From Homarus americanus (lineage: Eukaryota > Arthropoda > Malacostraca > Decapoda > Nephropidae): a stretch of DNA of 64,000 nt. The notes beneath the pieces were generated by a model. The model had not been told where the DNA came from. It saw only the letters and a list, made by a program, of their open reading frames with translations, and did not search any database. The stretch lies in assembly GCF_018991925.1 (NCBI RefSeq), contig NW_024737068.1, positions 3,435,910 to 3,499,909 on the forward strand, read 5' to 3'. The position numbers and the translations under genes were made by a program. Positions 1-8,386 of the stretch are shown here, in pieces (position 1 is the first letter of the stretch; each line of letters opens with the position of its first letter).

Positions 1-396
1 CTATCTCGAATCTAAGCATCCAAATACTTATGATAGTTAAAGTATAATTTTACCCATTACAGTAATTAATATAAACGATGATATATCCCAGTGGTTCATA
101 AGTGAATCATCAAAACAATAACAGCACTATGTTGTCATATTTACCTAGCATCAGGCATTCTCAAAACAAAGTCCAGACAATGTCATTACTTCTAAATTGA
201 CTTGTATCTGAACCTTGTACTGATATACTCTGTAAATGCGCTGGAAAACAAATCTACCAGGTAAGAATACATGACAGCTGAGCTGGTGTAAACTTGAGAT
301 TTTTTTATGTTCATAAGCTGCTCTTCCTGGCACATTTCTTCACTTACGAAATGTCCATGACTTAGACCATAGAACAAAAACACCCTTAAAACTTAC
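1..396. other. Probable intron sequence, no firm gene
   Basis: AT-rich DNA without a convincing coding signal. If the exon at 397-502 is real, this is its downstream intron on the minus strand, starting with a consensus donor GTAAGT (complement of 391-396). A possible acceptor (TTTTCCAG) ends at 241 on the minus strand and is followed by a short open stretch, but the frame continuing from the upstream exon stops after about 27 codons. I do not call it as an exon. Confidence 0.3.
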
Positions 397-502
397 CTGA
401 ACGTGGTTTTTGGGGTCTGTAGAGGCCATCCTTTCTACTACCTCCGACTGCAGCGGTGAGTTTGTTGGAGAACGTCATCTGCGGGGAAGATGGTGACGTC
501 AT
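397..502 (-). CDS. Candidate first coding exon of an unidentified host gene (partial)
   Basis: On the minus strand an ATG at 478-476, or an in-frame ATG eight codons upstream at 502-500, opens a frame that runs without a stop to a near-perfect splice donor (TCAG then GTAAGT, complement of 391-400). The peptide from the inner ATG is 27 residues, begins MTFSNKLTAAVGG and ends in a basic Pro/Arg-rich stretch; the exon ends after the first base of the next codon. I do not recognise the protein. Support comes from the donor, the unique non-repetitive sequence, and the CRE/octamer/YY1-like cluster just upstream, which suggests a promoter-proximal first exon. The rest of the gene would lie to the left, outside the window. 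Alternatively this is a chance open frame beside a donor-like hexamer. Confidence 0.4.
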
Positions 503-515
503 TGCAAATGGCGGC
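494..515 (-). promoter_or_regulatory. CRE / octamer-like / YY1-like motif cluster
   Basis: TGACGTCA (perfect CRE palindrome) at 494-501 is followed directly by TTGCAAAT (octamer-like, complement ATTTGCAA) at 502-509 and overlaps AAATGGCGGC (YY1-like) at 506-515. Such clusters are typical of CpG-containing core promoters around a first exon. The cluster overlaps the upstream ATG candidate at 502-500, which favours the inner ATG if it is a true promoter element. Binding is inferred from motif match only. Confidence 0.35.
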
Positions 516-829
516 CGTTTTTCTAAAGAAATAAACTTATCTCGACTATTATAGCAGGAATTTAAACTTTTATTACAAATTATATATACCGTATCACTCT
601 ACGAACGTGGCAGAGTGTATTTCTTGAGTTTACTCAGAATCGACAACTCGTCCCTGCTTTCGTTTTGGATCTATGGTTGGATCATTAATGTTTAAGCTCA
701 ATTATGTACTTATGTGTCTTGACGCTTTGAATATATCCACATTAAAACCCACCTTGAAATATGAGCACAGTGTATTCAGGTCCTTCACTCAAGCTCCTCT
801 CAGTGTATTTCTGCGTTACTGAAGAAGAA
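516..829. other. Non-coding, nothing recognised
   Basis: Unique-looking AT-rich DNA with no long open frame, repeat or RNA-like structure that I can support. It would be the upstream or promoter side of the putative exon at 397-502. Confidence 0.3.
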
Positions 830-1190
830 GACCTAGAAAAGCAAGTGAAAAATAGAGATGGGAGAGTGAGAGAACGGCCGAGGAAAGGGAAGGAAGCGGG
901 GGATATAGTGGGAGGTAGCAGGAGAGAGTGGGAAAAGGTGAGAAAAGGGAGAGTGTGGGAGAATGAGAGGGAAGATATAGTGGGGACTGAGGTGATAGGG
1001 ACAGGAGAGTGGGAGACTGGGGTGAGATGGGGAGTAAAGTGGGGACTGAAATGAGATAGAGAGAGGGAGAGTAGAGTGTGGACGGAGGTGAGAGGCAAAG
1101 TAGAGTCAGAGACTGAGGTGAGGGAGAGTAGAGTGGGGGACTGAGGTTAGAGTACAGTGGGTAAACTGAGGTAAGAGGGGCGAGAACACT
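830..1190. repeat. G/A-rich degenerate minisatellite
   Basis: The plus strand is almost free of C and T for about 350 bases. It repeats variants of GAGAGTAGAGTGGGGACTGAGGTGAG with variable spacing of roughly 30-40 bases. The open frames on either strand (Ser/Leu/Pro-rich on minus, Arg/Glu/Gly-rich on plus) follow from the composition and are not genes. Confidence 0.75.
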
Positions 1191-1588
1191 GCCCAAGTGG
1201 CCAATTTGACCCATCAAAGAGAATGTCGCGAGAGTTTTCTGAGGGAGCATTTTATTATAGACCATATAATCCGCTTTAAACACACATAGCCAGTTTATAG
1301 CAAGTGTTGACTAATACAATGAAAGTGGTGGTCACTTTCATGCCACTAGCCATAAACTACAGTCTAGCACAGCCCACTCCTCCAAAAAGCCTCATATCAG
1401 CAGGAACTCAGAGTAGATATTAACCGAGTAGCGGCCCACCCTGGTGGGGGAAATCCCTATAGAGGTTTTCCCCCCACTTGTGTTGAGTTTGGGAGCCAGG
1501 GATCCTCCAGCCTTCTTGTCGGCGTAGTTTGTCGGGCGTGGCGGACCAAACTGCTGCCTGAATGAAGACTGACAGGTTAAATGGCCTA
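1191..1588. other. Non-coding, nothing recognised
   Basis: A stretch of about 400 bases between two minisatellites. A short GTGGTGGTCACTTTC segment and a GC-rich run near 1500-1560 do not match anything I know. Open frames here are extensions of the repeat-encoded frames on either side. Confidence 0.3.
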
Positions 1589-2120
1589 ACGGAACTCCCA
1601 GCCGGGGGAGGGGCGCCCCGTGATGAAACTTCCATCCAGGGAGAAGGATCCCCCCGTGATGAAACTCGTAGCCAAGTAGAAGGGCGCCCCTTGATGAAAC
1701 TCCTAGACAGGGGCGCCCTGTGAAGAAACTCCCAGTCAGGGGAGGGGCGTCCCATGTTGAAATTCCCAGCCAGGGGAGGGAGGCCCCCTGATGAAACTCC
1801 CAGCCAGTAAGAGGGGAACCCCGTGATGAAACTCCCAGCCAGGAGTAGGGGGTGCCCCGTGATGAAACTCTCAGCCAGGAAGAGGGGCGCCACGTGATGA
1901 AACTCCCAGTCGGGAGGGGCGTCCATTGCTGAAATTCTCAGCCAGGGGAGGGACACCCCCTGATGAAACTCCCAGCCAGGGGAGGGGCGCCACATGATGA
2001 AACTTTCAGCCAGTAAGAAGGGAATCCCGAGATTAAACTCTCAGTCAGGGGAAGGGGCGCTCCGTGATGAAACTCCCTGTCGGGGGAGGGGACGCCTTTT
2101 GGTGAAATCTTAACCAGGGA
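1589..2120. repeat. 34-36 bp minisatellite, about 15 copies
   Basis: Tandem units built on GATGAAACTCCCAGCCAG followed by GGGGAGGGGCGCCCCGT. Units vary from about 29 to 37 bases by small indels in the G-run and by substitutions. The unit contains the CG-rich palindromic core GGGGCGCCCC. The 191-aa minus-strand open frame across the array is repeat-encoded. Confidence 0.9.
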
Positions 2121-2502
2121 GAGGCTGGTGCCGGGGCGCTCCTTCCGGAGTGGGTGAATCTCGCTGGTGGAATGTTGTAGTGGTATGGCAGGGGAAGGTT
2201 GCGTCATCTCTAGACTTGTTAAGGGAAAATTCCACTAGTTATCATTTATCATTTTTACGTGTGCTATATATTGTTGGAGGAACATCAAAGCCACCTAATT
2301 CCGTTCGTTTTTATTTCTATTCAATAATTTAAGTAACAATGAAAGGGGAAAATAAAAACCAAATATTTACATTGCACATAAGCAAAGGGGTGGGTGATAC
2401 TCCACCACCCTTAATACCAACAAGCATAGGTAAGGCTGAAGGCTAAACTGATGACGACATACAGACTAAGGGAGAGAGAAGGAAACGCCCTTATTTTATA
2501 TA
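2121..2502. other. Non-coding, nothing recognised
   Basis: About 380 bases of moderately AT-rich DNA with no long open frame, RNA gene or transposon end that I can support. Confidence 0.3.
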
Positions 2503-2680
2503 CACACACACGCACACACGAATACACACACATGTACACACACACACATACACACACACACACGCACACACACACACACACGCACACACACACACACACA
2601 CACTCACACACGAATAAGTTAAGAGAGAGGGAGAGATAGAGAACCACCAAAAGAGAGAGTGTGAGAGGGAGAGATAACTG
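2503..2680. repeat. (CA)n microsatellite followed by GAGA tract
   Basis: An interrupted CA/CACG dinucleotide array runs from about 2503 to 2612, followed by repeated GAGAGAGGGAGAGATA segments to about 2680. All open frames here (Cys-Val or Thr-His repeats) are artefacts of the array. Confidence 0.95.
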
Positions 2681-2699
2681 CGAAAGACAATCACATTAA

Positions 2700-3325
2700 G
2701 TAGTCTCCTGGCGGTCCTGGATCAGTCATCAAGGGCGAAGCTCATTACCGAGATACACCGCTTGACAACAACTTCCCTCGACCCTTCCCCCTCCTTGTTG
2801 TCTCTACTAAACTGTGATCACCTTTTAACATGTTGTACTAGTCAGCATAATCTGCTGTACTAGTTAGTATTTTTCTGTACCACGTTGTATCATGCTGTAT
2901 TGCTGTAATCATCTGGTGTTGTGCCGTGCCATTCTGTATTATATGCTGGGAAACGGTGTCAGGCTGCCCTTCATTGTATTTTTCAGTACCATTCAAACGT
3001 TTCCTTGATACTTGCTGTATAAGTCTGTAGTGTTCCGTGCTAGCCTGCATTATGCTACTTTGTATTCGAGTTTACTAGGATGTGATACCAGTAGATGGTT
3101 TTCCAAGGCAGTACTCTGTTTACCGCACCACAGTTTCATTTATTACATAACAGTAAAACACATCGTTTGATACAGGACAGAACTTTACTGTATTTACCGA
3201 ACTGTCCTTCACTTCAGTGTAAGGCTCTATCGTACTCCACCGTACTATAAACTCCAATGTTTTCAAAATAAAATGTTCCTACAACACTGTATAGTAAATT
3301 TTGTCAGATCAAACCAATTCAGTAG
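2700..3325. other. Non-coding, cryptically repetitive (CTGTA-type) sequence
   Basis: From about 2830 to 3270 the sequence keeps reusing CTGTACTAG, TGCTGTAT and TACTGTA-like words at irregular spacing. It reads as an old, diverged tandem repeat. It ends where the LINE ORF1 fragment begins. I see no coding sequence. Confidence 0.4.
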
Positions 3326-4153
3326 AAAAACATACATACCAATATATCTGAGGAAATCTGCGCAGTCTGCGCACAGAAGCACAGCACACACTCCTGCCTC
3401 ACCAAGTTGAAAAATGGAGAAAAAATTGCCCCCAAGTGTGCCAACTGCAGGGGAAAACACCACGCCTGGAACCCTGGATGCTCCGAGAGGACAAAGAGGG
3501 TCCAGGCAAACCGACCAGCAGCAAGACCGGCCCCCACCGCCTGCACACCAGCCCCACCAAGTACCTTCGTGTGGGGAACCCATAGGCCAAAACAACAAAG
3601 CCAACCTCCTCAGCCGGTCAACACCCAAAGTGCAGCCCAGTTTCCTGGCCTCACTCCGGCCACACCTCAGCCACCCAAGCAGCAGACAACGACAACCACG
3701 AAAAAGACAAAAGAAGCACACACCAAGGCACCAGAAGGAATGATACTCGTATCAGACCTAGCCAAGGTACTGACAACCTTCGCGGAGGGCCTAGCCGGAC
3801 TACTGGGCCACAAGATCCAACCCACAAAGCTCCAAATACTCATGGGGAGCGTCCTCGGGCAAGTCGCCACAGCTCCAGCCACCTCAGTGGAGGAAGCCAC
3901 GCCGGTCCTCACACGAGTGACAGCCGAGGTACACTCTACACCGAAAAAGGCCACCAGAGAACCCAAGATACCGACAGCTCCCAGAAAGAAATTGGACGTT
4001 TCAACTCCCCTGAACCGAACCACGACCCAGAAGGCAAAAACCACAGAACAAGAAGATATGGACCTGATCCAGTCGGAATCGGACTTGAACATTTCCATCG
4101 AGGACCACCAGAAGTCCCCGATGAAACAGTGGTGGAAAACATCAGCACCCTGA
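3326..4153 (+). pseudogene. LINE ORF1 (gag-like) C-terminal fragment
   Basis: The frame is open from just after a stop at 3323-3325 to a stop at 4151-4153. It begins inside the protein: two retroviral-type zinc knuckles sit at its start, a CX2CX3HX4C at 3359-3397 and a CX2CX3HX6C at 3437-3481, the spacing typical of Jockey/I ORF1 proteins. The remaining 220 or so residues are Thr/Pro/Lys/Gln-rich and low in predicted structure. ORF1 proteins bind the element RNA and form the ribonucleoprotein in the cytoplasm. No natural start codon remains because the N-terminal half was lost by 5' truncation. The frame overlaps the start of ORF2 by about 25 bases, so ORF2 is probably reached by reinitiation or shifting. 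Confidence 0.85.
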
Positions 4154-7100
4154 ACATCCTTACATGGAATGCTCAGGGCATCAAAAACAAGAAACACCTC
4201 CTGAAAGAAGCAGCAGCCAAAGACAAGCTTGACATCATACTGCTACAAGAAACACTTCTACAAGAACACCACTGTTTCAAATTCAGTGGTTACAAGACAT
4301 ACAGGAGGCATTTCACGAAAGCGTCAACAAGAGGATGTATGATCTTGGTCAAGTCAAGCATACCCTCCTCCGAGGTCACGCAGCAATTTCCATGTGGGGA
4401 AAACATCGAGACACAGGCCGTCAAAGTAACCCTCCAAGAACGGGAATTAACTGTTCACATCATCTACAAGAACCCAAGGGGCTCACTGGAGGTGACTCAA
4501 TTATTCGCTTCGGCCGCTGACCACGCCACACTCATAGGTGGGGATTTCAACGCACATCATCCCTTCCTAAGCTCGGTAAGCCCCACAAATGAAGACTGCC
4601 TACACCTATACACCACCTTTCAAGACACACCCGAGATCTGCCTCCTGAACACCGGAGAGCCCACCCACACTAGGGGAGGAAGGCTAGATCTAACCTTCGT
4701 CTCCAGTGCACTACAGCCTTCGGCCTCCTGGCAGCTACACCCCACGCTGACCAGCGACCACTTCGCCACCCTAAAAACGCTGAAGGTGAACAAACTCCCC
4801 ACTCCACCCCCGCCGAGATGGAGATACAATACCCAAAAGACAGACTGGGGACTCTTTAAGAAACACCTGGCTACGTGGCGCGAAAAATCACAGCCGGCCG
4901 GCCCAGCACCAGTGGACGAGACAACCCTCCACCAACAATTGGTCGAGGCGTTTCACCAAGCGGCAGAAGAGGCTATCCCAAAAACAAAACCCACATCAAG
5001 ACAGTACAATGATTACTGGTACTACTGTCCCAGGGTGAAAGAACTCAACCACAGAGTGAACATGGCCCGAAGAAACTACAGGAGACATCCCACGGAAACA
5101 AACAGACATCTCCTGCAAGTCATAGTTAAGGATACCAGGGAAGAGAAGGAAGAAATAAAAAACGTAAGCTGGCTCAAGTGGTGCTCCGAACTGAACGAGC
5201 ACACCTCCCTTGGCAAAATGTGGGCCCAGATCCGAAGGGCATCTGGGAAGGCAACACCACCACCACCAACCCATCCCAACCCAGAAGAGGAAGCCGAGAG
5301 ACTTGCAAAACTGTTCTCTGACCGAGCAGCAACGAAAAACTTCCCGAGACAGGCAGAGGAGACACAACGGCGTCTGCGACAGGTCAGACTCCAGATGATC
5401 GAAGAGGCCTGCAACAGTGAAGATGACACCGACAGACCTTTCAACCAGCAAGAACTCCAGAAGTCGCTAAAACGAAGCAAGGACACAGCACCAGGGGCCG
5501 ACAGGATAACCTACTCCATGCTTTCCCATGCCGGTAAAGCCGGACACGAGGCTTTACTACAAGTCATCAATGCTTCGTGGACAGCACAAAGACTCCCACC
5601 GGAATGGAAGAAGGCAAATATACAGCCCATTCCGAAGTCCAGAGAACAAGACAAACCGAGGCCCATCTCCCTTCTCAGCTGCATAGCGAAGACGGGAGAA
5701 AGAATGGCTCTCAACCGACTCTGGTGGAAAGTAGGCAGCCCACACCCTCACATTTTTGCTTACACCGAGAACACCTGCACAGGCAACAACATCGCCGAGA
5801 TACTCAGCACAGTGGACTACAAACCAGCTCTGGTGGTCTTCCTCGACCTGGAGAAGGCCTTCGAACTAGCAAATCCACTGGCCATTACAACAACGCTAGC
5901 TGAAAAAGGAGTCAAAGGAAGGTTGCTGGGGTGGATCCAGAACTACCTCACACAGAGAGAAGCAAGAGTACGCTTTCAGGGAGCAACCTCAAGCTACAGG
6001 GTCCATGAAAACGGAACCCCACAAGGAGGCATCCTCAGTCCAATGCTGTTCAATGTCCTGATGGAAAATCTTGTCAAACTTCCTTTCAGACAAACAGCCA
6101 AGCTCCTATGCTATAAAGACGACTTACAGCTTATAGTAAGAGGATCAAACAGACTAGCCAACACGCAACATGCACTCCAACTTATAGAAGAGGAGTGCAA
6201 CAGACTTGGACTCAAGATAAATCCAGCCAAGTCGAAAGCGATGGCCATCTGCATAGACACACCAGACAAGATGCTCTTCATACAAAACACGCCGGTAGTC
6301 TGGACCAACACCCACCAATGTCTTGGAATCTGGTTTGACCAGAAACTCACTTTCAAGCCGCAACTCGAGTATCTCAGGCACAGGACGAAGAGCAGACACA
6401 ATATAATGAGGTCGCTCACCAGCACAACCGCAGGAGCAAACCTTCATGTGCTCAAAGCCTACTACACGGCCGCCATCAGATCGCTGGTAGATTACAGTGC
6501 TCCAGCACTCATTGGACTGAGAGAAGACCAAATAGCTAAGCTAGAAGTCATCCAAAATAATGCTCTCAGGACCATGCTCGGAGCACCCATGTGGACCAGA
6601 ATTTGCAATTTGCAAATGGAAACTGAACTACCACCCCTGGCAGTACGAGTCAAGCAGGTGACAGCCGGTCTCCTCGCCAAAATCTGTAGATCAGATAAGC
6701 CCACAGCTGCCAAAATTCGAATCAATGCCTCCCTCCACCTCGACCACAGAGTGAGAGGGGCCACCTGGTCGCACGAGGCAAGCGAGGTCATCCGACACCT
6801 GCAAGCAGAAACACTCGTCAAGAACAACCAAGACACACGAGACAATGGTTACGTAGTTACTCCACCATGGAGCCCTCCACCAGCCACATTCAAAATTACC
6901 GACCTGGGTGATAGCAAAGCCAACCACCAGAAGGAGGACCTCAAAAAAATAACTCTGGAAGCCATAGCCACAGAGACACCAGCTGATGCAGCATCATACT
7001 TCACAGACGGCTCGGTGGATCCAAAACATCATACATCCGGAGCGGCCTTCTACACCCAAGGTCAGACCCTCCGATGGAGACTTTCTAATGACTGCTCCAC

Positions 7101-7512
7101 CCTACAAACAGAGCTGGTAGCAATCTCAAAGGCCCTACAACACACTGCAACACAACACAACAAGTCCATCATAATTCACACGGACTCGAAATCGGCCATG
7201 CAGGCGCTGCAACACAGTCAACCAAGAGACAACGTCCACATCATAACCTCGATCCTCGCACAGCTACAGGAATTCCAAAGACAAAACCGCCCAGTCGTCT
7301 TACACTGGATTCCCAGTCATGTAGGGATCGGAGGAAACGACGTGGCAGACGAAGCAGCCAAGGCAGCTACACGTTCTAGTAGCGTACACATTCAAGTTCC
7401 AGCAAGTGTGCAACAGATCAAGAATCACCTCAGAAAGACTAGCAAGCTCCACATCAAAACAGCTTCCTTCACGCATTCAACGCTGGTTCCCAATCAGCCA
7501 AATGGTACCTAG
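4129..7512 (+). CDS. LINE ORF2: endonuclease, reverse transcriptase, RNase H
   Basis: A long open frame of 1127 codons encoding the enzyme that nicks target DNA and copies element RNA into it. Endonuclease (about residues 7-215): Asn in NAQGI, Glu in the QET motif near 41, GDFN at 138-141 and the catalytic SDH at 209-211. RT (about 430-760): RPISLL near 511, Asp573 in FLDLEKAF, GTPQGG, and Y662-K-D664-D665 where YADD is usual. RNase H (about 955-1080): Asp960, Glu995, Asp1019 and Asp1074 are all present. The first codon here is GTG, no early in-frame ATG exists, and the frame overlaps ORF1, so the true start is uncertain. The natural C-terminus is in another frame after 7473, so this copy has one frameshift near its end. 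Apart from that it is unusually intact. Confidence 0.92.
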   Translation: MVENISTLNILTWNAQGIKNKKHLLKEAAAKDKLDIILLQETLLQEHHCFKFSGYKTYRRHFTKASTRGCMILVKSSIPSSEVTQQFPCGENIETQAVKVTLQERELTVHIIYKNPRGSLEVTQLFASAADHATLIGGDFNAHHPFLSSVSPTNEDCLHLYTTFQDTPEICLLNTGEPTHTRGGRLDLTFVSSALQPSASWQLHPTLTSDHFATLKTLKVNKLPTPPPPRWRYNTQKTDWGLFKKHLATWREKSQPAGPAPVDETTLHQQLVEAFHQAAEEAIPKTKPTSRQYNDYWYYCPRVKELNHRVNMARRNYRRHPTETNRHLLQVIVKDTREEKEEIKNVSWLKWCSELNEHTSLGKMWAQIRRASGKATPPPPTHPNPEEEAERLAKLFSDRAATKNFPRQAEETQRRLRQVRLQMIEEACNSEDDTDRPFNQQELQKSLKRSKDTAPGADRITYSMLSHAGKAGHEALLQVINASWTAQRLPPEWKKANIQPIPKSREQDKPRPISLLSCIAKTGERMALNRLWWKVGSPHPHIFAYTENTCTGNNIAEILSTVDYKPALVVFLDLEKAFELANPLAITTTLAEKGVKGRLLGWIQNYLTQREARVRFQGATSSYRVHENGTPQGGILSPMLFNVLMENLVKLPFRQTAKLLCYKDDLQLIVRGSNRLANTQHALQLIEEECNRLGLKINPAKSKAMAICIDTPDKMLFIQNTPVVWTNTHQCLGIWFDQKLTFKPQLEYLRHRTKSRHNIMRSLTSTTAGANLHVLKAYYTAAIRSLVDYSAPALIGLREDQIAKLEVIQNNALRTMLGAPMWTRICNLQMETELPPLAVRVKQVTAGLLAKICRSDKPTAAKIRINASLHLDHRVRGATWSHEASEVIRHLQAETLVKNNQDTRDNGYVVTPPWSPPPATFKITDLGDSKANHQKEDLKKITLEAIATETPADAASYFTDGSVDPKHHTSGAAFYTQGQTLRWRLSNDCSTLQTELVAISKALQHTATQHNKSIIIHTDSKSAMQALQHSQPRDNVHIITSILAQLQEFQRQNRPVVLHWIPSHVGIGGNDVADEAAKAATRSSSVHIQVPASVQQIKNHLRKTSKLHIKTASFTHSTLVPNQPNGT

Positions 7513-7904
7513 CGGCTACAAAAGGGGAACCACCTTTCGCAGACAAGAAGACACCAAGACAAACCCAAGTCAGCCTTCATCAACTACGACTAGGGTACAA
7601 GTGCTCCTGGCAGATGATCAGAAATGACGTCATGGAATGCACCTACTGTCAGGAGCCAGCAGCCAACCCACTTGAACACTATCTCCTCGACTGCGAAGTC
7701 ACACACAGCCTCCGAAACAGAACTCAAAACTTCCAAGAAGCACACACAACACCAGCGGCCACTCTAACCCGAAAGGCCCAAACAAACCACATTCACCACC
7801 TTTTCCGGGTCATCACACGATACCCACCACCCAGACAGCTTAGAAAGTATCCTCTCCCAGCAAGTGCGGACCCCAGTTCAGGGGGCGCGCCACTCCGAAA
7901 ATGA
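7473..7904 (+). pseudogene. Frameshifted C-terminus of LINE ORF2 with CCHC motif
   Basis: Reading one frame over from ORF2, the sequence from about 7473 gives AFNAGSQSAKWY followed by LHQLRLGYKCSW and the zinc-knuckle-like CTYC...HYLLDC (CX2C, then His and Cys), ending at 7902-7904. These are the segments that follow RNase H in I/Jockey-type elements. The switch lies between about 7440 and 7473 and fits loss of one base (or gain of two). It disconnects the CCHC domain from the enzyme in this copy. Confidence 0.85.
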
Positions 7905-8121
7905 CCACGTCCAGAGTGGGGGTTGGTGGTAAGCGTCCACTGATCGGGGGTCCACTCACACTTGCAACCTGCAGTATACTTCCAAATCTGCAGGTGGGAC
8001 CACCTCCAATCCCAATCCGGTATGGCTGCTCCAGGAGCTCCAGCCGGAACCACCAAACGGGCCGCCTATAGGCAAAGGCCCGTGTCGGACTACGGTCCGA
8101 CAATCTCAACAACAACAACAA

Positions 8122-8386
8122 CCCTCTAAATACATTAGCTTTTGCACTATTATTATAACAGGGAAGGGGCCGACAGCTCCTTCCCAGAGACAGAAATCAA
8201 AAGAAGACAGAAGTAACGCTCGTCACGAGTCGAGGTCGGGAGGGAACCTCCCTCCCTAGCACGGAGCACCAGCTAGCAGAGTCTACCCACAGGAGACACA
8301 GTCCAGCACTCTCTTCAGCAGCACCTGCATACATCCCCCAGCCGCTGTGCCTTCCTCAGGTCACACGTGAGTCATTGTTAGTACGA
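8122..8386 (+). mobile_element. LTR fragment, 5' piece (plus orientation)
   Basis: About 265 bases that match, in the opposite orientation, the segment near 11340-11600, including shared runs such as GACACAGTCCAGCACTCTCTT and TCACACGTGAGTCATTGT. It lies downstream of the LTR promoter region and holds an 8-bp hairpin (8238-8245 with 8249-8256). The left edge is the LINE tail; the right edge is the CR1-like insertion at 8387. The rest of this LTR resumes at about 10804. Confidence 0.75.

Larger units (their letters stand above)
3326..8121 (+). mobile_element. 5'-truncated I/Jockey-superfamily LINE
   Basis: A non-LTR retrotransposon copy about 4.8 kb long, opening inside ORF1 and ending in a short (CAA)n tail at about 8107-8121. 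Layout: ORF1 remnant with two zinc knuckles, ORF2 with AP-like endonuclease, reverse transcriptase and RNase H, a C-terminal CCHC motif in a shifted frame, about 200 bases of 3' UTR, then the tail. RNase H plus ORF1 knuckles plus a C-terminal CCHC point to the I/Nimb/LOA side of the Jockey superfamily; the exact clade is inference. The 5' truncation is ordinary for LINEs. The tail abuts the LTR fragment at 8122, so the element probably landed in that LTR. No target-site duplication was found, and the 5' part of the LTR is missing upstream. Confidence 0.92.

Noticed and set aside
1..333. Second exon downstream of the candidate first exon
   Set aside because: An acceptor-like TTTTCCAG exists, but the frame imposed by the upstream exon stops quickly and no donor or domain supports it.
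2411..2694. Cys-Val or Thr-His repeat proteins
   Set aside because: Encoded by the (CA)n microsatellite; the same applies to dinucleotide frames near 12.5, 37.1, 40.0, 54.3, 61.8 and 63.4 kb.
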